From positions 124,001 to 188,000 of the forward strand of contig NZ_BSSM01000009.1 of assembly GCF_030269125.1 (NCBI RefSeq): 64,000 nucleotides of DNA, in the 5' to 3' direction. This DNA is from Streptomyces hygroscopicus subsp. hygroscopicus (lineage in GTDB: Bacteria; Actinomycetota; Actinomycetes; Streptomycetales; Streptomycetaceae). How positions within the stretch are numbered: the stretch's first letter is position 1; every line of letters starts with the position of its first letter. The notes beneath the pieces were generated by a model. The model did not search any database and was not told the DNA's origin. It saw nothing but the letters and a program-made list of their open reading frames with translations. Of this stretch, positions 17,626 through 25,677 are shown one piece after another. Both the position numbers and the translations under genes were made by a program.

Positions 17626-17640
17626 CACTGTGATTCAGTG
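17626..17640. repeat. short inverted repeat CACTG-N5-CAGTG
   Basis: Perfect 5-bp arms around TGATT, 42 bp downstream of the CRP-like palindrome and 82 bp before the cdgB start. Possible second operator or leader hairpin. Confidence 0.4.
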
Positions 17641-17721
17641 GCTGGGAAACTGCTGGAGAACCACGAGACGCCGAAGACGACGACCCTTGATTCGCTGCGA
17701 GGTCTCGGGGGGAGGGCGAGC

Positions 17722-19374
17722 ATGGAGACCGAGTCGGAGCCGTACGTCCGTCTTGCGTCCCTGCGTCAGCTGCACCAGGTCATGGCCGACATGAACACGG
17801 CACGCAGCCTGGCGGACACCCTGCAGTCCGTCGCCGACGGCGTGGTCAACGCCCTCGGCTACGAGATGGCGGCGGTGAACCTCGTACGCCCCGACGGCGA
17901 CCTCGTCGTCGCGGCCTTCTCCGGCAACTCCGCCGCCGAGGCCCTGATCACCGGCCGGGTCGGCTCCCGTGACGCCTGGGAGCGGCGCCTCGGCATGGGC
18001 GAATGCTGGGGCGACCTCGTCTTCATACCGCACACCGAGGGCTGGGTGCTGGACGACGACGACGTGCCCCAGTGGTTCACGGACGGGCCCGCGCCCCGCT
18101 TCGAGGACGAGTGGCACCCCTCCGACCGGCTCTTCGCGCCCATGTACACCCCGGGCGTGCCCGGCGGCTCCCGCGGCGAACTGCTCGGCGTCATATCCGT
18201 GGACCGGCCGCGCAACGGCCGGCTGCCCGGCGCCTGGGGCCGCGAGGCCCTCCAGATGTACGCCTTCCAGGCCGCCATCGCGATCAGCAACGCCCGGCTG
18301 CGCTCCAACATGCAGCGCGCCCTGGTGCGCCTGGAGCGCGAGCAGCAGGCGCTGCGGGCGAGCGAGGAGAGCTTCCGGCAGGCCTTCGAGTACGCGCCGT
18401 CCGGCATGGCCATCGCCGAGTTGGGCGGTGAACAGCACGGCCGCATCCTGCGCACCAACGACGCCCTGTGCCGGCTGCTCGGCCGCCCGGCCTCCGCGAT
18501 GCGCCGCTACTCCTTCTCCGACCTGGTCCACCCCGAGGACATCGGCACCCTGCTGCGCACCTCCGCGGAGGGCGGCCGGGCGGAACTCCGGCTCGGCCGC
18601 CGCGACGGCAGCTACGTCTGGGTGTCGCTGCGCAACAGCGTGGTCGCGGACGCGGCCGACGGGCCCCGCTTCCTGCTCACGCACGTCGAGGACATCGAGG
18701 AGCGCAAGCGCCGCGAGCTCCAGCTCGCCCACCGCGCCTCGCACGACTCGCTGACCGGCCTGCCGAACTCCGCCGAGCTGCGCTCACGGCTCGCCGCCCG
18801 GCTGTGCCGCCGCCCCGCGCACGCCCTGGAGTCCCTGGACGCGGCCTACGGCCACCCCTCGGCCTTCGACGGCCCCACCGGGCACGGCTTCGACTTCGCG
18901 CCGGGCGCCGAGACGTACGACGGCTACGACCACCATGTGCACACCGTCGCCCCCGAGGGCGAGCAGGACGACGGCACCAAGGGGCTCGCGGTGCTCTTCT
19001 GCGACCTGGACGGCTTCAAGTCGATCAACGACCGGTTCGGGCACAACGCGGGCGACGCCGTGCTGATCGAGGTCGCGCGGCGGCTGTCCCAGGGGGTGCG
19101 CGACGGTGACACGGTGGCCCGGCTCGGCGGCGACGAGTTCGTGATCCTCGCCGACGGGCTCGGCCGCGCCGACGCCCAGGACCTGGCGGTACGGCTGCGC
19201 AACGAGATCATCCAGCCGATCCGGGCCGAGGGCCGGGCGGTCCGGGTGGGCGCGAGCTTCGGCATCGGCTGGGCGCACTGCGGCATGACGGCCGACGAAG
19301 TGCTGAAGTCGGCTGACGAGCGGATGTACGTAGAGAAACGATCTCGTCCCAAACAGCATCGACGTGCGGGATGA
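17722..19374 (+). CDS. cdgB: GAF-PAS-GGDEF diguanylate cyclase (CdgB-like)
   Basis: About 550 aa; ATG 17722 follows GGGGGGAGGGCGAGC. Domain order: GAF (about 20-170, including VADGVVNALGYEMAAVNLV), PAS/PAC (about 225-345, SFRQAFEYAPSGMAIAE ... FLLTHVEDIEERKRR) and GGDEF (about 355-550). The active site RLGGDEFVIL is intact and preceded by an RDGD inhibitory I-site. No EAL domain is present. It should make c-di-GMP from two GTP, the signal that keeps BldD active and delays sporulation. An insertion of about 45-50 residues separates DSLTGLPNSAELRSRL from LAVLFCDLDGFKS. The architecture matches S. coelicolor CdgB (SCO4281), from memory. Confidence 0.88.
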   Translation: METESEPYVRLASLRQLHQVMADMNTARSLADTLQSVADGVVNALGYEMAAVNLVRPDGDLVVAAFSGNSAAEALITGRVGSRDAWERRLGMGECWGDLVFIPHTEGWVLDDDDVPQWFTDGPAPRFEDEWHPSDRLFAPMYTPGVPGGSRGELLGVISVDRPRNGRLPGAWGREALQMYAFQAAIAISNARLRSNMQRALVRLEREQQALRASEESFRQAFEYAPSGMAIAELGGEQHGRILRTNDALCRLLGRPASAMRRYSFSDLVHPEDIGTLLRTSAEGGRAELRLGRRDGSYVWVSLRNSVVADAADGPRFLLTHVEDIEERKRRELQLAHRASHDSLTGLPNSAELRSRLAARLCRRPAHALESLDAAYGHPSAFDGPTGHGFDFAPGAETYDGYDHHVHTVAPEGEQDDGTKGLAVLFCDLDGFKSINDRFGHNAGDAVLIEVARRLSQGVRDGDTVARLGGDEFVILADGLGRADAQDLAVRLRNEIIQPIRAEGRAVRVGASFGIGWAHCGMTADEVLKSADERMYVEKRSRPKQHRRAG

Positions 19375-19491
19375 ACCGCAGGTCGGACGGTTGATGCGGT
19401 CTGCGTCACCCGTTTGGCACAACCGGAGCGGGTAGGCTCGCCTTTCCAGCCATGACCGCATCCGTTCGCACCTGTTGAGGAGTACCAAGGG

Positions 19492-20415
19492 ATGACGCCC
19501 GGCGACAACGGCGCGAGCACGCCCGAGGAAGACGACCCGTTCGGCTACCTGTACGCAGACGGCCAGGCCAGAGGGGCGCAGCCGCCGTCCGGTGGCTACG
19601 GCTACCCGAACTCGGTCAGCAGGGTGCGCACGGTCGGCGAGCGTCAGTACGGTCAGCAGCAGCCGCCCTACGTCCCGCAGCAGCAGGGCGCCTACGGCCA
19701 GCCGAACGCGCACTACCAGGCCCCGGAGACGCTGCCCGGCGGCACGCCGCCGACCGGCCGCCCCCCGGCCCCCCGGTCCGGCCCCGGCCGCGGCGGGCCC
19801 AACACCAAGGGCCTGCTGATCGGCGCGATCGCGGTGGTCGCCGCGGTGGTCATCGGCATCGGCGTCGCGATGATCAACGGCAACTCGGACGACGACAAGT
19901 CCGGCAACCAGGCGGGCGCGACCCCGACCCAGCAGCAGTCGACGGCGCCGACCCCGACGAGCAGCAGCTCGGCGGGCGGTGAACTGCCGAAGGTCGATGC
20001 GGCGGACAGCTCGGTGCAGCTGTCCGGCGGCGCCGCGCCGGCCACGGACGTCAAGGCCTCGCGGGCCGCGGGCGGCAAGTACGTGGGTGGCCTGAACCAG
20101 GTCGGCGCCTCCGTCACCTGGAGCGTGGACGTCCCCTCGGACGGCCCCTACACCCTCTTCACCGGGTACAGCGCGACCGGCGAGGACCAGTCGATGACGG
20201 TCACCGTCAACGGCAAGGAGTTCGGCAGCAAGCTCGGGCTGAAGAACTGGCGCCACGCCGCCGACAACGACTTCGCCCACGGCTGGACCCGCTCCTACGT
20301 GTGGCCCACGCTCAAGAAGGGCAACAACACCATCTCCATCTCCTGCCAGCCGGGCGACAAGTGCAACGTCCTGCTGGACCAGCTGTGGCTGAAGGCGGGC
20401 CAGGTCACCGGCTGA
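19492..20415 (+). CDS. membrane-anchored protein with C-terminal carbohydrate-binding-like domain
   Basis: A 307-aa protein. The N-terminus (about 1-100) is a Gln/Pro/Gly/Tyr-rich cytoplasmic tail (QYGQQQPPYVPQQQGAYG). One membrane helix follows (LLIGAIAVVAAVVIGIGVAM), then a Ser/Thr/Pro linker and a C-terminal beta-sandwich resembling CBM6/35 modules (WSVDVPSDGPYTLFTGYSA, TVNGKEFGSKLGLKNW, NTISISCQPGDKCNVLLDQLWL). It should display a sugar-binding domain outside the membrane. ATG 19492 follows GAGGAGTACCAAGGG. No catalytic module is seen. It lies next to cdgB on the same strand, 117 bp apart. Confidence 0.8.
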   Translation: MTPGDNGASTPEEDDPFGYLYADGQARGAQPPSGGYGYPNSVSRVRTVGERQYGQQQPPYVPQQQGAYGQPNAHYQAPETLPGGTPPTGRPPAPRSGPGRGGPNTKGLLIGAIAVVAAVVIGIGVAMINGNSDDDKSGNQAGATPTQQQSTAPTPTSSSSAGGELPKVDAADSSVQLSGGAAPATDVKASRAAGGKYVGGLNQVGASVTWSVDVPSDGPYTLFTGYSATGEDQSMTVTVNGKEFGSKLGLKNWRHAADNDFAHGWTRSYVWPTLKKGNNTISISCQPGDKCNVLLDQLWLKAGQVTG

Positions 20416-20427
20416 GCCGTCCATGGC

Positions 20428-20672
20428 TCATCGGCTCTGTTCCGGCGCTTCGAGCACCGTGACCCGGCCCAGCAGCTCCTCGTATGCCGGTCAGCCGGGT
20501 CGGGGTGGCGGCGCGCCAGCGGCCCTCCGGGGTGGACGCCAGGAGGCCGTCCGGGCCCAGGGAGGCCACGACCGTGTGGGCGCCCCGGCGGACCGCGCGC
20601 CGCGTATCAGGTTCGCGTACGCCCCCACCGGCACCCCCGGCGGGGGGCTGCCGCACAGGGCCACCGCCGAGG
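20428..20672 (-). pseudogene. decayed second copy of the PfkB-family kinase gene
   Basis: This stretch matches the intact kinase gene at 20745-21695 in three blocks but has lost the DNA between them. Read on the minus strand: ALCGSPPPGVPVGAYANL (intact copy ALCGSLPPGVPVGAYANL), then directly RRGAHTVVASLGPDGLLA (intact RRGAHTVVASLGAQGLLA) with about 150 bp missing, then YEELLGRVTV (intact YEELRGRVAV) with the catalytic GAGDS region missing and the frame shifted. It cannot encode a working kinase. It is a tandem-duplication remnant lying immediately downstream of the intact gene. Confidence 0.8.
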
Positions 20673-20744
20673 TCCACCAGCGAGAACCAAGTCCTTGGTC
20701 GCCGGCGATCGTATGTTCTCAAGGGTGGCGCGGGTCGATGATCG

Positions 20745-21695
20745 TCACCCATGAGTGAGTCGGTTCCAAGCCGCGGTGACCTCACTTGTCACCGCCACCC
20801 GCCCCCGCAGCTCCTCGTACACCGCTCGGTCGAACTCGCCGGCGCCCGGGGCCTGGACGGTCGCTGCCGACAAGGCGACTGCGCAGGCCAGGCGGTCCGG
20901 CCACGGGAGCATCTCGACGAGCCCCGACAGAAGGCCGGCTACCGCCGAGTCGCCCGCGCCCGTCGGGTTGCCGTGGAGTGTGATGGGTGGGGCGGCGTGC
21001 CAGCGGCCCTCGGGGCTGACGGCCAGCAGGCCCTGCGCGCCCAGGGAGGCCACGACGGTGTGGGCGCCCCGGCGGCGGGCGTCCTGGGTGGCGCGCAAGG
21101 GCTCGTGGGAACCGGTGAGTTCGGCCAGCTCGTCGGCGTTGGGCTTGATGATGTCGGGGCGGGCCGCCACCCCGCGGCGCAGCGGTTCGCCGCTGGTGTC
21201 CAGCAGGACCGGCACGCCGCGGGACCGCGCGCCGCGCACCAGGTTCGCGTACGCCCCCACCGGTACCCCCGGCGGCAGGCTGCCGCACAGGGCCACCGCC
21301 GAGGCGCCGGAGAGGAGTCCGTCGTAGCGGTCCAGGAAGGCGCCCCACTCGGCGGGCGTGATCTGCGGGCCCGGCTCGTTCAACTGCGTGGTGTCGCCGG
21401 AGCGTTCGTCCACCACCGCGACGGTGCGCCGGGTCGCCCCCGCCACCGGGACCAGCGCGTCCGCCAGTCCCTCGGTGCCGGCGAGCCGCTCCCGTACCGC
21501 CCGGCCCGTGCCGCCGCCCGCGAACCCGGTGACCGTCACCTCGTGCCCGAGCGCGGCCAGCACCCGGGCCACGTTGACGCCTTTGCCGCCGGGCCGCTCG
21601 ATGACCTCCGAGACCCGGTGCGAGGCGTGCGGCCGCAGGGAGCGCACCCGGTAGGTGATGTCGAGAGCGGTGTTCAGCGTGACCGTGAGGATCAC
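20745..21695 (-). CDS. PfkB-family hexose-phosphate kinase (1-phosphofructokinase/tagatose-6-P kinase type)
   Basis: A 316-aa carbohydrate kinase. GTG 21695 (MILTVTLNTALDITYRV) follows GAGGGAGGCAGCCCGG. The substrate loop ERPGGKGVNVARVLAALG and the ATP/anion-hole motif NPTGAGDSAVAG with catalytic Asp are intact. The LacC/FruK subfamily phosphorylates fructose-1-P, tagatose-6-P or a related sugar phosphate. Placement beside nagA and nagK suggests an amino-sugar or sugar-phosphate role, but no phosphotransferase genes are adjacent, so the substrate stays open. Confidence 0.88.
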   Translation of the reverse strand: MILTVTLNTALDITYRVRSLRPHASHRVSEVIERPGGKGVNVARVLAALGHEVTVTGFAGGGTGRAVRERLAGTEGLADALVPVAGATRRTVAVVDERSGDTTQLNEPGPQITPAEWGAFLDRYDGLLSGASAVALCGSLPPGVPVGAYANLVRGARSRGVPVLLDTSGEPLRRGVAARPDIIKPNADELAELTGSHEPLRATQDARRRGAHTVVASLGAQGLLAVSPEGRWHAAPPITLHGNPTGAGDSAVAGLLSGLVEMLPWPDRLACAVALSAATVQAPGAGEFDRAVYEELRGRVAVTSEVTAAWNRLTHG

Positions 21696-21824
21696 CCGGG
21701 CTGCCTCCCTCGAAGTACCTGGCGCCGCCGCCCGTCGCCGCGTCGCCGGGCCCCGATCATGCCAAACGGACGGCGACCGGCCCAGTCGCGGGGCGGCCGC
21801 CACCTCGGGGAAAAGCCGGGCGTA

Positions 21825-22988
21825 TCAGCCCAGTTGGGGCGCCACCACCCACTCGCCCCGCCGCATCACGCCCTTCACGTCGAACTCGGCGTCCAGCAGC
21901 ACCAGGTCCGCGTCCTTTCCGGGCTCCAGGGAGCCGACGCGGTCCGAAAGGCCCAGCAGACGGGCCGGGTTGGCGGACAGGGCCTTCACCGCGTCCCCGA
22001 CCGGCAGCCGGTCCACCGTCACCGCCCGCTTGAACGCCCGGTCCAGCGTCAGCGTGGAGCCCGCGATCGAACCGCCCTCCACCAGCCGCGCCACCCCCTC
22101 GCTGACCTCCACCTCCAGCGGGCCCAGCATGTAGCGGCCGTCGCCGATCCCGGCCGCGTCCATCGCGTCCGTGATGAAGGCCACCCGGTCCGCGCCCGCG
22201 TGGTGGAAGGCCAGCTCCAGCGCGGCCGGGTGCAGATGCGTGCCGTCGTTGATCAGCTCGACCGTCACCCGCTCGTCCTCGAGCAGCGCCGCGACCGGGC
22301 CGGGGGCGCGGTGGCCGAGGGCGGGCATCGCGTTGAAGAGGTGCGTGGCGACCGTGGCGCCCGCCTCCACGGCCTCCACCGTCTGCTCGTACGTCGCGTC
22401 CGTGTGCCCGATCGCCGCGATCACCCCGTGCTCGGCGAGCAGCCGTACCGAGTCGATGCCGCCGGGCAGTTCGGCGGCGAGCGTGAGCATCCGTGCCTGT
22501 CCGCGCGCCGCGTCGATCAGCTTGCGCACCTCGGCCGGCTCCGGGTCGCGCAGCAGCGCCTCGGAGTGGGCGCCCTTGCGGCACGGCGAGATGAACGGGC
22601 CCTCGAAGTGGATCCCCGCGATCTCGCCCTGCTCGGCCAGCTCGCTGAGCAGCCCGGCCTGGCGTGCCAGCGCGTCCGTCGCGTCGGTGACGGTGGAGGC
22701 GACGAGGGTGGTGGTGCCGTGCTCGCGGTGGGTGCGGACGGCGGTGAGGATCTCCTCGGCGGTGCCGGAGAAGGAGGCCCCGCCGCCGCCGTGGTTGTGG
22801 AGGTCGACGAAGCCGGGGACGAGCCAGTGGCCGCTCACGTCGACGGTCCGGGCGCCGGCCGGCGCGGTGCCGGTGATGCGCGTGCCGTCCACGCACAGCC
22901 GGCCGTTCTGCACCGTTCTGGTGGGGAGGACCACGTTCGCGCCGGTGAGTACCTGCGGGTTCGTCGTGGCTCCTCTTGGACTGGCCAT
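21825..22988 (-). CDS. nagA: N-acetylglucosamine-6-phosphate deacetylase
   Basis: A 387-aa amidohydrolase that removes acetate from GlcNAc-6-P, the first committed step of GlcNAc use. ATG 22988 follows GGAGGTAGACACCTG and overlaps the nagK stop by 1 bp within ATGA. Metal and substrate motifs: VPGFVDLHNHGGGG, the HFEGPFISP segment, IGHTDATYEQ, THLFNAMPALGHR and the catalytic Asp in FITDAMDAAG. Length is standard. It is the second gene of a nagK-nagA operon read from the dre-bearing intergenic region at 23927-24000. Confidence 0.95.
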   Translation of the reverse strand: MASPRGATTNPQVLTGANVVLPTRTVQNGRLCVDGTRITGTAPAGARTVDVSGHWLVPGFVDLHNHGGGGASFSGTAEEILTAVRTHREHGTTTLVASTVTDATDALARQAGLLSELAEQGEIAGIHFEGPFISPCRKGAHSEALLRDPEPAEVRKLIDAARGQARMLTLAAELPGGIDSVRLLAEHGVIAAIGHTDATYEQTVEAVEAGATVATHLFNAMPALGHRAPGPVAALLEDERVTVELINDGTHLHPAALELAFHHAGADRVAFITDAMDAAGIGDGRYMLGPLEVEVSEGVARLVEGGSIAGSTLTLDRAFKRAVTVDRLPVGDAVKALSANPARLLGLSDRVGSLEPGKDADLVLLDAEFDVKGVMRRGEWVVAPQLG

Positions 22989-23926
22989 CAGGTGTCTACC
23001 TCCGGAGTAGAAGTGATCGTCAAGAGATCCCGCGCCAGCAGTCCCGCGCCCAGGCAGCCCGCGGCGTCGCCGAGGGCGGCGGGGACGACGGACGGCAGTT
23101 TCTGGAAGGTCACCCGGCGCCGGACGGCGTCCCGCAGGGGCTGGAACAACACTTCCCCGGCCTCGGCGAGACCGCCACCGATGATCAGCGTCCGCGGGTC
23201 CAGCAGGGTGAGGGCGGTGACCAGCCCGTCGGCGAGCGCGTCCACCGCCTCCTGCCAGACGCGCCGGGCCGCGGGGTCGCCCGCCGCGACGGCCCGCGCG
23301 CAGTCGGCCGCGTCCGCGTCCGGGTTCCCGCCGGCCGCCGCCCAGCCCTCGCTGACGGCGGCCGCGGAGGCGTACCGCTCCAGGCAGCCGCGCTGCCCGC
23401 ACGGACAGGGCGCGCCCCCGGGTCGTACGACGACGTGGCCGATCTCGCCCGCGAAACCGTGCGCCCCCGACTCCACCCGGCCGTCGATCCCGATGGCGCC
23501 CGCGATGCCGGTGCCGAGCGGCACGAACAGGAAGCGGTCCGCGCCCCGGCCCGCCCCGATCCGGCCCTCGGCGAGTCCGCCGGTGCGCACGTCGTGGCCG
23601 AGCGCGACGGGCACCCCGAGCCGCTCGGCGAGCAGGTCCCGCAGCGGCACGTCCTTCCAGCCGAGGTTGGCGGAGTAGACCGCGGTGCCCTGCTCCTCGT
23701 CGACGATGCCGGGGACCGCGATGCCGGCGGCGGCCGGCGTGCCGTGGTGCTCGGCGCCGTACGCGTACAGCTCGGCGGCGAAGTCGAGGATGCCCGCGAC
23801 CACCGCGTCGGGCCCGCGTTCGCGGCCGGTGGCGCGGCGGGCGCGGTGCAGCAGGACGCCGTCGTCCCCGACGAGGGCGGCCTTCATCCCGGTACCGCCC
23901 ACGTCCAGGGCGATGACATGTCTCAC
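22988..23926 (-). CDS. nagK: ROK-family N-acetylglucosamine kinase
   Basis: A 312-aa sugar kinase. N-terminal phosphate loop IALDVGGTGMKAALV; catalytic-site segment YSANLGWKDVPL and ALGHDV; ROK zinc motif GHVVVRPGGAPCPCGQRGC with the CxCGxxGC cysteines. It lacks a DNA-binding domain, so it is an enzyme and not a ROK repressor. With nagA it would convert internal GlcNAc to GlcN-6-P. Recalled orthologue: SCO4285. The start faces the sugar-binding protein gene across two DasR-type sites. Confidence 0.92.
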   Translation of the reverse strand: MRHVIALDVGGTGMKAALVGDDGVLLHRARRATGRERGPDAVVAGILDFAAELYAYGAEHHGTPAAAGIAVPGIVDEEQGTAVYSANLGWKDVPLRDLLAERLGVPVALGHDVRTGGLAEGRIGAGRGADRFLFVPLGTGIAGAIGIDGRVESGAHGFAGEIGHVVVRPGGAPCPCGQRGCLERYASAAAVSEGWAAAGGNPDADAADCARAVAAGDPAARRVWQEAVDALADGLVTALTLLDPRTLIIGGGLAEAGEVLFQPLRDAVRRRVTFQKLPSVVPAALGDAAGCLGAGLLARDLLTITSTPEVDT

Positions 23927-23954
23927 GGGGAACAGTGTGACCCGCTGACCCGCG

Positions 23955-23970
23955 AGAGGTCTAGTCCACT
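23955..23970. promoter_or_regulatory. DasR operator (dre) upstream of nagK
   Basis: AGAGGTCTAGTCCACT agrees with the dre consensus ASTGGTCTAGACCAST at 14 of 16 positions. DasR is the GntR-type GlcNAc-responsive repressor of streptomycetes. The site lies 29-44 bp upstream of nagK and should control the nagKA operon and perhaps the divergent gene. Confidence 0.8.
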
Positions 23971-23972
23971 CA

Positions 23973-23988
23973 CGTGGTGTAGACCTTA
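23973..23988. promoter_or_regulatory. second, weaker dre-like site
   Basis: CGTGGTGTAGACCTTA matches the dre consensus at about 11 of 16 positions and lies 2 bp from the first site, on the side of the sugar-binding protein gene. Two adjacent sites would allow joint control of both divergent units. Confidence 0.5.
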
Positions 23989-24030
23989 GGCGTTCATCTC
24001 ATGATCGTTCGAGCAGCAGGGGTCGGGATT

Positions 24031-25332
24031 TTGACGGTGCGTCGGCGTACGGCAGGAATGATCGCGATGGTGTCCGCCATGGGCATGACCGCACTCCTCG
24101 GCGGCTGCGGGAGCACGGGCTCCTCCGACGTGACCCTCAGACTCGTGGCCGCGGACTACGGCGACTCGCCGGCGAACAGTTCGCGGAAGTACTGGGACTC
24201 GCTGGTCAAGGAGTACGAGACGACACACCCGGGCGTGCGGGTCCAGGTCAGCGTGTACTCCTGGAACGACGTCGACCGCAAGGTCAAGGAGATGGTGGAC
24301 GCCGGACACGCGCCGGACATGGCCCAGATCGGCGCCTACGCCGACTACGCGGCCGCGGGCAAGCTGTACCCGGCCTCCGACCTGCTCTCCATCCGCACCC
24401 AGGCGGACTTCCTCTCCCAGCTGTCCGACGCCGGCCAGTGGAGCCACACGCAGTACGGCATACCCTTCGCCGCGTCCACACGGGTGCTCTTCTACAACAA
24501 GACGCTCTTCGCGAGCGCCGGCCTCACCCCGCCGACCAGCTGGGACGAGCTGGCCGCGGACGCGAAGGCGCTCAAGGCGAGGGGGGTGGAGTACCCCTTC
24601 GCGCTGCCGCTCGGCCCCGAGGAGGCGCAGGCCGAGACGATGCAGTGGCTGCTCAGCGGCGGGAACGGCGGGTCCGGGGGTACCGGCTACACCGACGACA
24701 TCGGCACCTACACCATCGACTCCGAGCAGAACGTGCGGACCTTCGACTGGCTCAAGGACGACCTGGTCGGCAAGGGGCTCACCGGGCCGGTGCCGCCGGG
24801 GAAGCTGAACCGGGCGCAGGCGTTCGCGGCGTTCGCCGACGGCCGGGTCGGCATGGTCAACGGGCATCCCACGCTGATCCAGCAGGCCGAGGAGAAGGGC
24901 GTGCGGTTCGGCATGGTGCCGACGCCGAGCCGGACCGGGCGGGCGAGGGCGTCGATGGGGGTGTCCGACTGGATGATGGCGTTCAAGCAGAACGGCCACG
25001 CCGACCGGATCGGCGACTTCCTGAACTTCGTCTACAGCGAGAAGAACGTCCTCGACTTCTCCCGCGCCTACGGTCTGCTGCCGGTCACCACCTCCGCGTC
25101 CAACGCCATGAGCGCCTCGGACGCGGCGTCCGACAAGGCCCTGCACCCCTTCCTCGACCAGCTGGCCACGAGCGAGCTGTATCCGGCGGGCAAGACCTCC
25201 TGGGCGTCGGTCAGCGCGGCCGTGAAGCAGGACATCGGCCAGGCGGTCGCCCCCGGCGGCGACCCCGCGACCGTCCTCACCCGTCTCCAGGCCAGGGCCA
25301 CGGCCGCGGACAGCGCCGCGAGCACCGACTGA
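24031..25332 (+). CDS. ABC-type sugar-binding lipoprotein
   Basis: About 433 aa. TTG 24031 is preferred because AGGGGT lies 7 nt upstream and it gives a compact signal (MTVRRRTAGMIAMVSAMGM) with lipobox LLGGC; an ATG at 24001 is in frame but has no ribosome site. The mature part is a family-1 extracellular binding protein: WDSLVKEYETTHPGVRVQV, GIPFAASTRVLFYNKTLF, TSWDELAADAKAL, and the C-terminal FSRAYGLLPVT. It should bind a sugar outside the membrane. No permease genes follow, so it may use a permease elsewhere. The dre sites just upstream suggest a GlcNAc or chitosaccharide ligand. Confidence 0.88.
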   Translation: MTVRRRTAGMIAMVSAMGMTALLGGCGSTGSSDVTLRLVAADYGDSPANSSRKYWDSLVKEYETTHPGVRVQVSVYSWNDVDRKVKEMVDAGHAPDMAQIGAYADYAAAGKLYPASDLLSIRTQADFLSQLSDAGQWSHTQYGIPFAASTRVLFYNKTLFASAGLTPPTSWDELAADAKALKARGVEYPFALPLGPEEAQAETMQWLLSGGNGGSGGTGYTDDIGTYTIDSEQNVRTFDWLKDDLVGKGLTGPVPPGKLNRAQAFAAFADGRVGMVNGHPTLIQQAEEKGVRFGMVPTPSRTGRARASMGVSDWMMAFKQNGHADRIGDFLNFVYSEKNVLDFSRAYGLLPVTTSASNAMSASDAASDKALHPFLDQLATSELYPAGKTSWASVSAAVKQDIGQAVAPGGDPATVLTRLQARATAADSAASTD

Positions 25333-25349
25333 GCGCTACGGTTTCCCCC

Positions 25350-25574
25350 ATGGAACTGGGCGAGCGCGAGAAGGCCATCCTCGCACTGGAACGCCGGCCC
25401 TTCGCGGGCCCCGGCGCGAAGGAACGCGCCATCCGCGAGGACCTCCACCTCTCCCCGGTCCGCTACTACCAGCTGCTCAACGCCCTCCTCGACGACGAAC
25501 GCGCCCTCTCCCACGACCCGGTCACGGTGAACCGCCTGCGCCGGATCCGGGAGACGCGTCGGTCGGAGCGCTGA
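25350..25574 (+). CDS. DUF3263 small helix-turn-helix-like protein
   Basis: A 74-aa protein (MELGEREKAILALERRPF ... REDLHLSPVRYYQLLNALLDDERAL) typical of DUF3263 actinobacterial proteins. The sequence suggests a small winged or HTH-like helical fold with a basic C-terminus (RLRRIRETRRSER). Function unknown. It lies 17 bp after the sugar-binding protein gene and about 100 bp before otsB. Confidence 0.85.
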   Translation: MELGEREKAILALERRPFAGPGAKERAIREDLHLSPVRYYQLLNALLDDERALSHDPVTVNRLRRIRETRRSER

Positions 25575-25677
25575 GCCGCGCCTTCGCGCCGACGGCTTCG
25601 GGCGGCGGATGGGCGGGCCGGCGGCCGGAACAGCGCGCCAGGCGTGGCGGACGCCCCCGCTGGATAGTGTTCGGTAC

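Larger units (their letters stand above)
17356..17721. other. 366-bp intergenic region upstream of the diguanylate cyclase gene
   Basis: No gene seen. It holds two inverted repeats: TGTGACTTGAGTCACA at 17569-17584 and CACTG-N5-CAGTG at 17626-17640. A TTGACC at 17599-17604 could be a -35 element, but no clear -10 follows at the right distance. Confidence 0.6.

Noticed and set aside
24001..24030. ATG 24001 as start of the sugar-binding lipoprotein
   Set aside because: No ribosome site and a poor signal peptide; TTG 24031 has AGGGGT at the right distance and a proper lipoprotein signal. Leaderless translation is still possible.
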